From: Mycobacterium scrofulaceum
Lineage (GTDB): Bacteria > Actinomycetota > Actinomycetes > Mycobacteriales > Mycobacteriaceae
Length of the DNA: 64,000 bases
Reading direction: 5' to 3'
Assembly: GCF_002086735.1 (NCBI RefSeq)
Contig: NZ_MVIJ01000027.1
Location: 16,539 to 80,538 of the forward strand
Shown: in pieces, positions 14,696-23,970 of the stretch
Layout: each line of letters starts with the position of its first letter
How positions within the stretch are numbered: position 1 is the stretch's first letter
Translations under genes and position numbers: made by a program
Notes under the pieces: generated by a model
Databases searched by the model: none
What the model saw: the letters and a program-made list of their open reading frames with translations, nothing else
Told to the model about the DNA's origin: nothing

Positions 14696-16363
14696 CCGGA
14701 GCCGGCCGGCCAACGCGCCGGCTCCGCCCACGATCAGCGTCGCCAGCCATGCCAGATGCGCGATCAACGTCGCCGTGCGCGTGCCGGCGGGCACCCGGGC
14801 GGTGTCGCCGCCGAGGCGGTAGAGCGCGAGGTCGTCGTCGCGGTAGACCGGCGTCAGCGCACCGAGGCTGCGCGCGGACGCCCCCATGTCGCCGGCGGTG
14901 TCCGACTCCACCACCAGCCAGCCCACGCCGGCCGGGGCGAGGGCGGACGGCTCGGGCCCGCTCAGTAGCAGCTGCTGCACCGCCCTGGCGTGGTTGCCCT
15001 CGCCCGGGATGACGGTTCCCGAGATCACCAGGTCGCCGGTGCTCAGCACGTCGGCACGCACCCAGCGGGGCAGCGGGTCCAGCACCGGCGCGCGGCCCGC
15101 CCAGGTGTAGAGCCGCATGGTGCCGGCCGGCAACGCCGCCACCGCCGCGGGCCGCGCGTTGATCGCGGCGGCCACCGCCGCCCACCCGCGCGGATAGTGC
15201 ACGGGCGACACCTGGCCCCACACCCCCCAGGCCAGGTCGGGCAGCGCGAAGATCAGCGCGAGGCAGCAGACCGGCGCCGTCACGGCCGGCCACAGCCACC
15301 GCCGCAGCGTCACCACCGCGCCGGCACCCGCCAGCGCATAGCCCGGCACGGCGAGCGCCACCCACTTCTGCCCGTCCCGCAGCACGCCGAAGCCGGGTGC
15401 GGCATCGACCAGCGCGCTCAGCAGGTGCAGGCCCGGGCCCGTCGCCAGCGCGGCCGGAACCAGCACGGCCGCCGCCGCCACCGCCAGCAGCGGTCGCGCC
15501 GCTGGGCGGCGCAGCACCGTCGGCAACCCGGCCGCCACCATGCCCAGCAACACCACGGCCGACGCCGCCGCGAACATCGTGGTCCGCGAGATCGGCACCG
15601 CCTCGCCGTTCCAGATGCCGCTGAGGCCGGCCAGGCTGCCCAGCGTGCCCAGGCCCGGCTCGGCGCGCGGCGCGAACGCCGCAACCCCCAGCGTGTTCGC
15701 CGCCGTGTGGGGCGTCAACGACGCGCCCAGCGCCGAGGCGGTCAGCCAGGGCAGCGCGGCCGTCAGCGCGACACCCAGCGTCACCGCGGCGCACAGCGAA
15801 CGGGACCGGCCGGCGCCGCAGGCGGCCACGCACACCAGCCCCACGGCCGCGGCCAGCAACAGCCCCGTCGGCGTCAGCCCGGCCAGCGCGATCCAGAAGG
15901 CCAGCCCGAAGAACGAGCCGGAACTTGTCCGCAGCCGCAGCATGGCGGTGGCGACCCAGGGCAGGCAGCCGTAGCCGACCAGCAGGCTCCAGTGGCCCTG
16001 CAGCAGCCGCTCGGCGACGTAGGGATTCCAGATCGCCAGGGTGGTGGCCACGAACTGGCCGGCCACGCCGGCATCGGGCAGCGCGGTCGCGACCAGCCGG
16101 GCCGCGCCCCATCCCGCGAGCCACAGCCCCAGCACCAGCAGCGCCTTCACCACCACGCCGCCGTCCAGCGCGTGCGAGGCCAGCGCCACGGCGAAGTCCT
16201 GAGGTGTCGCGCGCGGCGCCGACGTCAGGCCCAGCGCGGTATCGGAGAGATAGGAGCGTGGCGTGGACACGGCGTCGCGCAGCAGCAGGTACCCGGGTCC
16301 CAGCAGCGGGCCGACCACCAACAGCGCCAAGGCCAACGCGTACCCGGGCCGGGTCCAGCGCAC
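14681..16363 (-). CDS. polytopic membrane protein (Rv0226c type)
   Basis: A 560-residue integral membrane protein with a long series of hydrophobic segments from residue 8 (ALALALLVVGPLLGPGYLLL) to the C-terminus, ending in a short basic tail RLRRDDT. It matches Rv0226c in position and length (about 576). Its layout resembles GT-C-like or O-antigen-type membrane enzymes, with a soluble stretch at about residues 400-510 before the last helices, but no catalytic signature is certain. It begins 8 bp after the stop of the DUF3068 gene, in the same operon. A role in envelope assembly is inferred from context only. Confidence 0.8.
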   Translation of the reverse strand: MRWTRPGYALALALLVVGPLLGPGYLLLRDAVSTPRSYLSDTALGLTSAPRATPQDFAVALASHALDGGVVVKALLVLGLWLAGWGAARLVATALPDAGVAGQFVATTLAIWNPYVAERLLQGHWSLLVGYGCLPWVATAMLRLRTSSGSFFGLAFWIALAGLTPTGLLLAAAVGLVCVAACGAGRSRSLCAAVTLGVALTAALPWLTASALGASLTPHTAANTLGVAAFAPRAEPGLGTLGSLAGLSGIWNGEAVPISRTTMFAAASAVVLLGMVAAGLPTVLRRPAARPLLAVAAAAVLVPAALATGPGLHLLSALVDAAPGFGVLRDGQKWVALAVPGYALAGAGAVVTLRRWLWPAVTAPVCCLALIFALPDLAWGVWGQVSPVHYPRGWAAVAAAINARPAAVAALPAGTMRLYTWAGRAPVLDPLPRWVRADVLSTGDLVISGTVIPGEGNHARAVQQLLLSGPEPSALAPAGVGWLVVESDTAGDMGASARSLGALTPVYRDDDLALYRLGGDTARVPAGTRTATLIAHLAWLATLIVGGAGALAGRLRRDDT

Positions 16364-16371
16364 GTGGTGGG

Positions 16372-17652
16372 CTACTCGCGTTCGGGTGGACCGGTGGGCT
16401 CGGGCGGCCCCGACTCGGGTGGCTCATCGGCGCCCAGGGTGGGAGCGTCGGCGTCGGGGTCATCGCGCGACGTCGGGCGCTGCGTGGGCAGCTTCTCGGT
16501 CTCGGCCTCGGCACCCGGCACGGGCTCCTCGAGCCCGCTGCGGCCGAAGAAGTCCTGGTCACCACGGTCCAGGCCGGGGTCGGTCAACGCGCTCTCGGTC
16601 CGCAGGCTGAACGAGGCGAGCAGGCCGCCGGCAACCAGCGCGATCACACCGACCGCCGTGAACGTGATCGGCAGCACCCGCGACCACAGCGCCAGCCGGT
16701 CGCGCTCGTCGCGGGCGGCGTTGACCTGCGATTCGACGGTGTCCTGGTTGGAGGTGACCTTGTAGTCGGCCAGCGTCAGTTCCGGCTTGAGCGGGTCACG
16801 GGCGAAGTAGTGGTTGGCGTGCTCGGTCTCCTTGACGACGGTGCCCGACACCGGGTCCACCCAGAAGGTCCGCTGCGCCGCGTAGTAGCGGGTCATGGTG
16901 ATCTGCTCGGCCGGGTCGCCGCCCTGCAGGCCCCACATCGCCGCGGAGGCGGTGAACTTGGAGTCCGTCGCCTGGTCGGCGTACAGCGACGGGTAGGCCA
17001 CGGGAGCGACCAGCTTGCCGTCGGCGTTGTAGCCGACGTTCTGGGTGAACTTGTACGTGGTCAGGCCGTTGACGTCGTCCTGGCTGTCGTAGTTGACGTC
17101 GAACGGCTTCTGCGCGATCGGGTCGAAGTAGGGGTACGTCTTCTTCTCGGTGTGGAAGGGGAACCGGTAGGCCAGCCCGTCGTGCCGCAGTGGCATCGCG
17201 GTGGGCGGGTTCTCGTCGTTGAACGTGCGCGGCTTCTGGACCGAGCCGCCCGGGTGGGTGTCGTCGGAGACGGCCATCGCCGTCTTGCGGTTGAGGGTGA
17301 CGGTGTCGACGATCGCCAGCAGCAGGCCGGTGTCCTTCTGCTTGTCGGTGCGCCGCACCGAGGTCCCGACCTGCAGCGTGACCACGTCGGCGTTGGCCGG
17401 CGACTCGACGCTGACCTGCTGCTGGGACACCAGCGGCACGTTCTGGTTGACGACGACGTGATCGGTCGACAGCGACGCGGAATCGAGCGCGGTCCCGGTG
17501 CCGTCGCTGATCAAGGTGGTGTCGATGTTGAGCGGGACCTTGGTGATCCTGCTGGTGGTGTACGTGGACAACAGCAGGGCGGCGATCAGCAGGGCGGCGC
17601 CGAGTCCGATGATCCCGCATGCGGCGAACCGCAACATGACTGCTCGGTTCAC
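16372..17652 (-). CDS. DUF3068/PorA-family membrane-anchored protein (Rv0227c type)
   Basis: A 426-residue protein. The GTG at 17652 is chosen because AGGAGGG lies 9 bases upstream; the frame stays open further without a ribosome site. It has an N-terminal membrane segment (FAACGIIGLGAALLIAALLL, about 7-26), a large extracytoplasmic beta-rich domain, a second membrane segment near residue 340 (ITFTAVGVIALVAGGLLASF), and an acidic Pro-rich cytoplasmic tail. This is the DUF3068 arrangement of mycobacterial Rv0227c. The function is unproven. It heads a two-gene operon with the Rv0226c-type protein. Confidence 0.82.
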   Translation of the reverse strand: MNRAVMLRFAACGIIGLGAALLIAALLLSTYTTSRITKVPLNIDTTLISDGTGTALDSASLSTDHVVVNQNVPLVSQQQVSVESPANADVVTLQVGTSVRRTDKQKDTGLLLAIVDTVTLNRKTAMAVSDDTHPGGSVQKPRTFNDENPPTAMPLRHDGLAYRFPFHTEKKTYPYFDPIAQKPFDVNYDSQDDVNGLTTYKFTQNVGYNADGKLVAPVAYPSLYADQATDSKFTASAAMWGLQGGDPAEQITMTRYYAAQRTFWVDPVSGTVVKETEHANHYFARDPLKPELTLADYKVTSNQDTVESQVNAARDERDRLALWSRVLPITFTAVGVIALVAGGLLASFSLRTESALTDPGLDRGDQDFFGRSGLEEPVPGAEAETEKLPTQRPTSRDDPDADAPTLGADEPPESGPPEPTGPPERE

Positions 17653-17830
17653 GTTGCTGTGCCCTCCTAGATGCTCTCCTGCGAAGTCAGCCGCGACCCG
17701 CCCCGACCTGAGCAAGCACCGAGGCAAACCCGTTCGACCCTAACAGCAGAACGTAAGGCCCCGGCTTACGAACCTGTTGCTGATGCGAGCGGGTCCTTCG
17801 GGTGTACCCATTAGTCCCCGAACCGATCAG

Positions 17831-19012
17831 ATGCAGACTGTGGGGGTGACGGATGGCCGGCAGGTGGGTGGGGCGCGCAGCTTCCTGCCCGCGGTGGAGG
17901 GGATGCGCGCGTGCGCGGCCATGGGTGTGGTCGTCACGCACGTCGCCTTCCAGACCGGACACTCCAGCGGCGTCACCGGCCGGCTCTTCGGCCGCTTCGA
18001 CCTCGCGGTGGCCGTGTTCTTCGCGTTGTCGGGTTTCCTGCTGTGGCGCGGCCACGCCGCGGCCGCGCGCGGCCTGAGTGCGCGCCCCCGCACCGGCCAC
18101 TATCTGCGGTCCCGGGCGGTGCGCATCATGCCCGCCTATGTGGTGGCGGTCGTCGTGATCCTGACGCTGCTGCCCGACGCGGATCACGCCAGCCCGACGG
18201 TGTGGTTGGCCAACCTCACGCTGACCCAGATCTACGTGCCGCTCACCCTGACCGGCGGGCTGACGCAGATGTGGAGCCTGTCGGTCGAGGTCAGCTTCTA
18301 TCTGGCGTTGCCGATCCTGGCCCTGCTGGCCCGGCGGCTGCCGGTCGGCGGGCGGGTGCCGGCGATCGCCGCGCTGGCCGCCCTGAGCTGGGCGTGGGGC
18401 TGGGTGCCGATCCATTCGGGGTCCGGCACCAACCCGCTCAACTGGCCGCCGGCGTTCTTCTCCTGGTTCGCCGCGGGCATGCTGCTGGCGGAATGGGTCC
18501 ACAGCCCCGTCGGGCTGCCGGTGCGGTTGGCGCGCCGGCGGGTGGTGATGGCCGCCGTCGCGGTGCTGGCCTACCTGCTGGCGGCGTCCCCGCTGGCGGG
18601 CCCGGAGGGCCTGATCCCCGGCACCGCCACTCAGTTCGCGGTGAAGACGGCGGCGGGCTCGCTGGTGGCGTTGGCCTTGGTCGCGCCCTTGGTGCTGGAC
18701 CGGATCGATACCCCGCACCGGTTGCTCGGCAGCACCGCCATGGTGACGCTGGGCCGCTGGTCCTACGGCCTGTTCGTGTGGCACCTGGCCGCGCTCGCCA
18801 TGGTCTTTCCGGTGCTGGGTACGTTCGCGTTCACCGGCCGGATGCCCGCCGTGCTGGCGCTGACGCTGATTTTCGGGTGGGCGATCGCCGCGGTCAGCTA
18901 CGGGCTGGTCGAGTCGCCGTGCCGGGAAGCGTTGCGCCGCTGGGAGAAACGCGAGAGGCCGGCCGAGACCCCGGACAGCCTCGACGTCGAAGCGGACGCC
19001 ATCGCGCCCTAA
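17831..19012 (+). CDS. acyltransferase 3 family membrane protein (Rv0228 type)
   Basis: An integral membrane acyltransferase 3 (OafA/NodX-like) that O-acylates extracytoplasmic glycans or lipids. PAVEGMRACAAMGVVVTHV after the N-terminus holds the family His, FALSGFLLWRG and RAVRIMPAYVV are the usual early motifs, and ten or so membrane helices follow. The start is uncertain: ATG at 17831 gives 393 residues, GTG at 17846 is also possible, and upstream TTG/ATG codons near 17777 would extend it. It is divergent from the DUF3068 operon. Its stop overlaps the stop of the convergent YbjN gene. Confidence 0.82.
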   Translation: MQTVGVTDGRQVGGARSFLPAVEGMRACAAMGVVVTHVAFQTGHSSGVTGRLFGRFDLAVAVFFALSGFLLWRGHAAAARGLSARPRTGHYLRSRAVRIMPAYVVAVVVILTLLPDADHASPTVWLANLTLTQIYVPLTLTGGLTQMWSLSVEVSFYLALPILALLARRLPVGGRVPAIAALAALSWAWGWVPIHSGSGTNPLNWPPAFFSWFAAGMLLAEWVHSPVGLPVRLARRRVVMAAVAVLAYLLAASPLAGPEGLIPGTATQFAVKTAAGSLVALALVAPLVLDRIDTPHRLLGSTAMVTLGRWSYGLFVWHLAALAMVFPVLGTFAFTGRMPAVLALTLIFGWAIAAVSYGLVESPCREALRRWEKRERPAETPDSLDVEADAIAP

Positions 19013-19485
19013 CCCGTGCGGTCCATCCACTCTTCGAGTGCGTGCGCCGACGGCAGGCAGACGGCCCGCTCGATCTTCTCGAAGAGGTCGCCCCCGTACT
19101 CCACGGTGGATCGCACCAGGCCGCCCAGCGCCTCGAGGTGGATGCCGTCGGTCAGCAGGTAGGCGTTCTCGCCGACCACGCTGACGTGGCTCGGCCGGGC
19201 GGTCTCGCGCACAAACGCCTTGGGCCAATGGGTTTCACGGTTCCAGTCGTTGACCAGCTCCATCAGCCGCGGCCGCTCGGCGGCGGGGTAGTACCCGGCC
19301 GGGCTGATCGAGATCTCGAAGACGTCGCGCCGCAAACCGTTGATTCGCAGGGTCACGTGCAGCTTGCCGCGCTCGTAGCCGGGCAGTATCAGGAACTCCT
19401 CGCCGTCGTCGCTGCGGAAGAACCGCAACTGACGCGATTGCAGGTAACGGTCGATCAGCCCGGTGCTCAGCGGTTCGATTTGCAT
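19009..19485 (-). CDS. YbjN domain protein
   Basis: A 158-residue soluble protein with the YbjN (type III secretion chaperone-like) fold pattern: an alternating strand-rich first half and the conserved VNDWNRETHWPKAFV motif near residue 88. Members are small, poorly characterised chaperone-like or regulatory proteins. The ATG at 19485 is the first start after the acyl-CoA ligase stop. It lies 44 bp downstream of that gene on the same strand, so it may be part of the php-fadD operon. Its stop overlaps that of the convergent acyltransferase gene. Confidence 0.7.
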   Translation of the reverse strand: MQIEPLSTGLIDRYLQSRQLRFFRSDDGEEFLILPGYERGKLHVTLRINGLRRDVFEISISPAGYYPAAERPRLMELVNDWNRETHWPKAFVRETARPSHVSVVGENAYLLTDGIHLEALGGLVRSTVEYGGDLFEKIERAVCLPSAHALEEWMDRTG

Positions 19486-19529
19486 CGCCCGATGATGCGG
19501 CCGCGGGCTTGGAAGATCCTTGGCGAGCG

Positions 19530-21020
19530 TCAGGCCGGCTCGGCGGCCCGCAGCCGCGCGATGATCTCGGCGCGCACCGCCGATCGCCGCGCCTTGCCGG
19601 CGTCGTCGCGCAGGGGGGTGTCGACGAACTCGATGAAGTCGGGGCTGGGCGGGATCTTGTAGCCCGCGAGGTGCTCGTGCAGGAATTCCCGTACCCCCGC
19701 GGCGTCCAGCGTGGCGCCGTCGGCCGTGTGCACCAGCGCGTAGGGCACCTGGCCCAGGTCGCCGGAGTTCGGATCGGGCACCCCGACGACGAGGCAGGAC
19801 AACACGTCCGGGTGCGCCGACAGCGCGTTTTCGATCTCGGCCGGGTAGACGTTGCGTCCGCCGACGGTGAACATGTCGACGCGGCGATCGGACAGATACA
19901 GAAACCCGTCGGCGTCGAAATGGCCCAGATCGCCGAGGGAATCCCAGCCGTCGCGGTTCTTCGCGCTGGCGCCGACGTAGCGATAGGTGGGCGCGCTGCC
20001 GGCGCCGGGACGCATGTAGATCTCGCCGACGACGCCGGGCGGGCAGGGATTGCCGTCGTCGTCGAGCACCTTCATCTCCCCGGCGACCACCACGCCCACC
20101 GAGCCGCGGTGGGTCAGCCACTGGTCGCCGGAGATGAAGGTCAGCGCCTGTAATTCGGTGCCGCCGTAGAGTTCCCAAACCTTCTCGGGGCCGAGCAGGT
20201 TTATCCACGCCTCCTTGATCGCGGGCGGGCACGGTGCCCCCATGTGCCAGAACCGCCGCAGCGACGAGAGGTCGTAGGACCCGGGGTCGGCGTGGTAGAC
20301 GGGCAGCGCCCGTTGCATGATCGTCGGCACCGTCGTCAGGAAGGTGACGCGGTGGTCGGTGATCAGCCGCAGGAACCGTTCCGGGTCGAAGCGGCTCATC
20401 AGCACCAGGTGGTGGCGCATCAGCAGGGCGAGCGTGGCCGTGGTGAAACCGGTGTTGTGCGACAGCGGGATCGGGACCAGGGTGGTGTCGCCCTCGTGCG
20501 CGCCGAGGGGGTAGCCGATGGCGGCCGGGATCCGGCTGTCGCCGCCGGATTCGATGAGCTTGGGCCGGCCGGTGCTGCCGCCGGACCCCATCGCCTTCCA
20601 CACCGGCGACACGGCTTCCGGCAGCGGGGCGTCGGAGCACTCCGGCCCGGGCGTGAAACCCGCTGGCAGGCTTGGCATGTCGGGATGCTCACGGCCGACC
20701 AGCAGGGCGGGTGGGCGCAGCTCCAGCAGCCCCTGCAGCTCCCCGCCGGGCAGCCGCGCCGACAGCGGCTGGGGCACCGCGCCCAGCTTCCAGCACGCCA
20801 CCGCGGCCTGGATCCACTCGACGGAGTTGGGCAGCACCATCGTCACGTAGTCGCCTACGCCGACGCCCCGCTCGGCGTAGGCGCGGGCCAACCGGTTCGT
20901 CGAGGCGTCCAGTTCGGCGCGGGTGAGCGTCAGCCCGTCGCAGGTGACGGCCGGCTCGTCGGGCGCGAGTTCGGCCAGCGCCGCGATCTGCGTGCCGATC
21001 GGCGGGACCGGCTCACTCAT
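19530..21020 (-). CDS. acyl-CoA ligase, bile acid-CoA ligase-like
   Basis: A 496-residue ANL-superfamily ligase. The P-loop is GSGGSTGRPKLIE near residue 147, the ELYGGTE motif is near 281, SDRRVDMFTVGGRNVYPAEI (about 390) is the hinge and following loop, and the C-terminal Lys is in DDAGKARR. The GSGGSTG phosphate loop and LSHNTGF are like those of bile-acid/steroid-type ligases rather than the long-chain FadD enzymes. Its start overlaps the php stop by 8 bases, so the two are coupled. From memory this gene is not present at this point in M. tuberculosis. Confidence 0.85.
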   Translation of the reverse strand: MSEPVPPIGTQIAALAELAPDEPAVTCDGLTLTRAELDASTNRLARAYAERGVGVGDYVTMVLPNSVEWIQAAVACWKLGAVPQPLSARLPGGELQGLLELRPPALLVGREHPDMPSLPAGFTPGPECSDAPLPEAVSPVWKAMGSGGSTGRPKLIESGGDSRIPAAIGYPLGAHEGDTTLVPIPLSHNTGFTTATLALLMRHHLVLMSRFDPERFLRLITDHRVTFLTTVPTIMQRALPVYHADPGSYDLSSLRRFWHMGAPCPPAIKEAWINLLGPEKVWELYGGTELQALTFISGDQWLTHRGSVGVVVAGEMKVLDDDGNPCPPGVVGEIYMRPGAGSAPTYRYVGASAKNRDGWDSLGDLGHFDADGFLYLSDRRVDMFTVGGRNVYPAEIENALSAHPDVLSCLVVGVPDPNSGDLGQVPYALVHTADGATLDAAGVREFLHEHLAGYKIPPSPDFIEFVDTPLRDDAGKARRSAVRAEIIARLRAAEPA

Positions 21021-21993
21021 ATGCGCCCTGCCGCTCGAAGATGCGGCGGGGATTGTCGACCAGCATGGTGTGCAGCTGTTCGTCGGTGACGCCGCGCTCC
21101 TTCAGGGCGGGGATGACGTCGTTGTGGATGTGCAGGTAATGCCAATTCGGCGCCATCTGCGGCACCAGGTCTTCCGGAAGCGCATCGAAATAGCAGTTGG
21201 CGTCGTGCGAGAGCACCATCTTGTCGGCGTGCCCGCGTTCGCACATCGTCGCCACGATCTTGACCCGTTCTTCGAACGGTGAGATCACGTCGAGGCCGAA
21301 GCGGTCCATGCCGAGGTACGAGCCGGCGGCGATCAGCTCCTCGAGGTAGCCGACGTCGGTGCTGTCACCCGAATGGCCGATGACCACCCGGCTCAGGTCG
21401 ACGCCCTCCTCTTCGAAGATGCGTTGTTGCTCGAGCCCGCGCCGCAGCCCGGCATGGGTGTGCGTGGAGATCGGCACCCCGGTGCGCTTGTGTGCCTGGG
21501 CGACGGCGCGCAGCACCCGCTCGACGCCCGGGGTGATGCCGGGCTCGTCGGTGGCGCACTTGAGGATGCCGGCCTTGATGCCGGTGTCGGCGATGCCCTG
21601 CTCGATGTCGCGGACGAACATCTCGGTCATGATCTCGGGGCCGTCCAGCAGCCCTCCGGGACCCTCGTAATGGAACCGGAACGGCACGTCGTTGTAGGTG
21701 TAAAGTCCCGTCGCCACAACGATATTCAGCTCGGTGGCCGCCGCCACCCGAGCGATGCGCGGGATGTAGCGGCCGAGGCCGATCACGGTGAGGTCCACGA
21801 TGGTGTCCACGCCGCGCGACTTCAGTTCGTTGAGCCGGTCGATGGCGTCGGCCACCCGCCGGTCCTCGTCGCCCCAGGCTTCGGGATAGTTCAGGGCGAT
21901 CTCAGTGGTCATGATGAACACGTGCTCGTGCATGAGCGTCACGCCGAGGTCGGCGGTATCGATGGGGCCGCGGGCGGTATTGAGTTCTGACAC
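21013..21993 (-). CDS. php: phosphotriesterase-like lactonase Php
   Basis: A 326-residue binuclear-metal TIM-barrel enzyme of the phosphotriesterase-like lactonase family, matching Rv0230c. All ligands are present: His22 and His24 in MHEHV, the carboxylated Lys145 in AGILK, His178 in STHTH, His207 in IGHSGD and Asp264 in SHDANCY. Family members hydrolyse lactones, including acyl-homoserine lactones, with weak phosphotriesterase activity. It overlaps the downstream acyl-CoA ligase gene, suggesting that a lactone is opened and then activated to a CoA ester; that pathway is inferred. It is divergent from fadE4. Confidence 0.9.
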   Translation of the reverse strand: MSELNTARGPIDTADLGVTLMHEHVFIMTTEIALNYPEAWGDEDRRVADAIDRLNELKSRGVDTIVDLTVIGLGRYIPRIARVAAATELNIVVATGLYTYNDVPFRFHYEGPGGLLDGPEIMTEMFVRDIEQGIADTGIKAGILKCATDEPGITPGVERVLRAVAQAHKRTGVPISTHTHAGLRRGLEQQRIFEEEGVDLSRVVIGHSGDSTDVGYLEELIAAGSYLGMDRFGLDVISPFEERVKIVATMCERGHADKMVLSHDANCYFDALPEDLVPQMAPNWHYLHIHNDVIPALKERGVTDEQLHTMLVDNPRRIFERQGAYE

Positions 21994-22109
21994 GGCACTG
22001 ATGCTAGGTCGACTCGGTGGTCGGACAACAGTGCCGATTTATCCCGGTGCGCCCCGGCCTTGCAGTACCGTCACCCTCGTCGTCGTTTCGGCCCTCGGGA
22101 GGCACCGTC

Positions 22110-23816
22110 ATGCTGCTCAATCCCAACCACTTGCAACGCCGGTACCCAGACCGTCGCTCGGGGGAGATCATGGCCGCGACGGTGGACTTCTTCGAATCCC
22201 GGGGCAAGGCGCGGTTGAAGTCCGACGACCACGAACGGGTCTGGTACTCCGAGTTTTTGGACCACATCGGCCGCGAGCGCATCTTCGCCTCGCTGCTGAC
22301 GCCGTCGGAGTACGGTGCGAGCGATTGCCGCTGGGACACCTACCGGATCAGCGAGTTCGCCGAGATCGTGGGCTTCTACGGGCTGAGCTACTGGTACCCC
22401 TTCCAGGTCACCGCGCTGGGCCTGGGCCCGATCTGGATGAGCGACAACGCCGACGCCAAGCGCAAGGCCGCCGCGCAACTGGAGGCCGGGGAGGTGTTCG
22501 CCTTCGGGCTGTCCGAGCAGACCCACGGCGCCGACGTCTACCAGACCGACATGATCCTGACGCCGTCGAAAGGTTCACGGCACGGCTGGACCGCGAACGG
22601 CGAGAAGTACTACATCGGCAACGCCAACGTCGCCCGCATGGTCTCGACGTTCGGCAAGATCGCCGACACGGACGAATACGTCTTCTTCGCCGCCGACTCC
22701 CAGCACGACCGGTACGACCTGATCAAGAACGTGGTGAACTCCCAGAACTTCGTCGCCAACTACGCGCTGCGCGATTACCCGGTCACCGAGGCCGACATCC
22801 TGCACCGCGGGCCCGGGGCCTTCCACGCCGCGCTCAACACCGTCAACGTCTGCAAGTACAACCTGGGCTGGGGCGCGGTCGGCATGTGCACCCACGCCAT
22901 GTACGAGGCGGTCACCCACGCCTCCAACCGGGTGCTGTACGGGACCGTCGTCACCGACTTCAGCCACGTCCGGCGCCTGCTCACCGACGCCTACCTGCGG
23001 CTGGTCGCGATGCGGCTGGTGTGCACGCGGGCCTGCGACTACATGCGCAGCGCGTCGGCCGACGACCGGCGCTATCTGCTCTACAGCCCGCTCACCAAGG
23101 CGAAGGTCACCAGCGAGGGGGAGCGGGTCGTCATCGCGCTGTGGGACGTCATCGCCGCCAAGGGGGTGGAGAAGGACACCTTCTTCGAGGCGGTCACCCG
23201 CGAGATCGGTCTGCTGCCAAGGCTCGAAGGCACCGTGCACATCAACGTCGGGCTGCTCGCCAAGTTCATGCCCAACTTTTTGTTCGCGCCCAACGGCGAG
23301 CTGCCGTTGATTGGTCGTCGCGACGACGCCACCGACGACGCGTTCCTGTTCGCGCAGGGACCGACCGGCGGCCTGGGCAAGGTGCGTTTCCACGACTGGC
23401 GCGCGCCGTTCGACGGGTTCGGGCACCTGCCGAACGTGGCGTTGCTGCGCAAGCAGGTCGACGTGCTCGCCGACATGCTGGCCAGCGCGACCCCCGACGC
23501 CGCGCAGCAGAAGGACGTCGACTTCGCGTTCGCCGTCGGCCAGCTGTTCGCGACGGTGCCCTACGCGCAGCTCATCCTCGAGGAGGCGGTGCTCTCCGAC
23601 GTGGACGAGACGTTGATCGACGGGATCTTCGCCGTGCTGGTCCGCGACTTCAACGGCTACGCCGTGGAGCTGAGCGACAAGCCCGCGACGACGGACGAGC
23701 AGGCCCGCTTCGCGATGCGGATGATCCGCCGCCCGGTCCACGACCCCTCGCGCTACGCCCAGATCTGGAAGGAGCACATCCTTCCGCTCAACGGCGCGTA
23801 CGAGATGAGGCCTTAG
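22110..23816 (+). CDS. fadE4: acyl-CoA dehydrogenase FadE4
   Basis: A 568-residue acyl-CoA dehydrogenase-like flavoprotein, the same length as M. tuberculosis FadE4 (Rv0231). The ATG at 22110 has GGGAGG seven bases upstream and gives the family N-terminus MLLNPNHLQRRYPDRR. FGLSEQTHGADVYQTDM near residue 130 is the flavin/substrate loop. It is longer than the classic 380-residue ACADs because of a C-terminal extension, as in the larger mycobacterial FadE proteins. It is expected to oxidise an acyl-CoA to its 2-enoyl form with FAD. It is divergent from php. Confidence 0.88.
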   Translation: MLLNPNHLQRRYPDRRSGEIMAATVDFFESRGKARLKSDDHERVWYSEFLDHIGRERIFASLLTPSEYGASDCRWDTYRISEFAEIVGFYGLSYWYPFQVTALGLGPIWMSDNADAKRKAAAQLEAGEVFAFGLSEQTHGADVYQTDMILTPSKGSRHGWTANGEKYYIGNANVARMVSTFGKIADTDEYVFFAADSQHDRYDLIKNVVNSQNFVANYALRDYPVTEADILHRGPGAFHAALNTVNVCKYNLGWGAVGMCTHAMYEAVTHASNRVLYGTVVTDFSHVRRLLTDAYLRLVAMRLVCTRACDYMRSASADDRRYLLYSPLTKAKVTSEGERVVIALWDVIAAKGVEKDTFFEAVTREIGLLPRLEGTVHINVGLLAKFMPNFLFAPNGELPLIGRRDDATDDAFLFAQGPTGGLGKVRFHDWRAPFDGFGHLPNVALLRKQVDVLADMLASATPDAAQQKDVDFAFAVGQLFATVPYAQLILEEAVLSDVDETLIDGIFAVLVRDFNGYAVELSDKPATTDEQARFAMRMIRRPVHDPSRYAQIWKEHILPLNGAYEMRP

Positions 23817-23832
23817 GCGGCGGCCTCCCGCC

Positions 23833-23886
23833 GAGCGTCACGCTGGCGTGGCGCTCGGGGGGCGGCGTCACGCCAGCGTGACGCTC
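23833..23886. repeat. 17-bp inverted repeat after fadE4
   Basis: GAGCGTCACGCTGGCGT (23833-23849) and ACGCCAGCGTGACGCTC (23870-23886) are exact reverse complements around a 20-base GC-rich loop, 16 bases after the fadE4 stop. It may terminate fadE4 transcripts or be a dispersed palindromic repeat. It lacks a U-tract. Confidence 0.65.
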
Positions 23887-23912
23887 GATGGCAGAGCGGG
23901 CAGCGCCTACCC

Positions 23913-23953
23913 TTGACTGTGACGCAGCTCACCGTAATATGACCAGTGGTCAT
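23913..23953 (+). promoter_or_regulatory. promoter and TetR operator of the tetR-R2lox operon
   Basis: A strong SigA-type promoter, TTGACT (23913-23918), a 16-bp spacer and TAATAT (23935-23940), is overlapped by a perfect palindrome ATGACCAGTGGTCAT (23939-23953, 7-bp arms around one base). The repressor would cover the -10 and start-site region. The first gene downstream is the TetR gene itself, so negative autoregulation is the simple reading. Confidence 0.75.
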
Positions 23954-23970
23954 CGACGCGAGGAGGCCGC

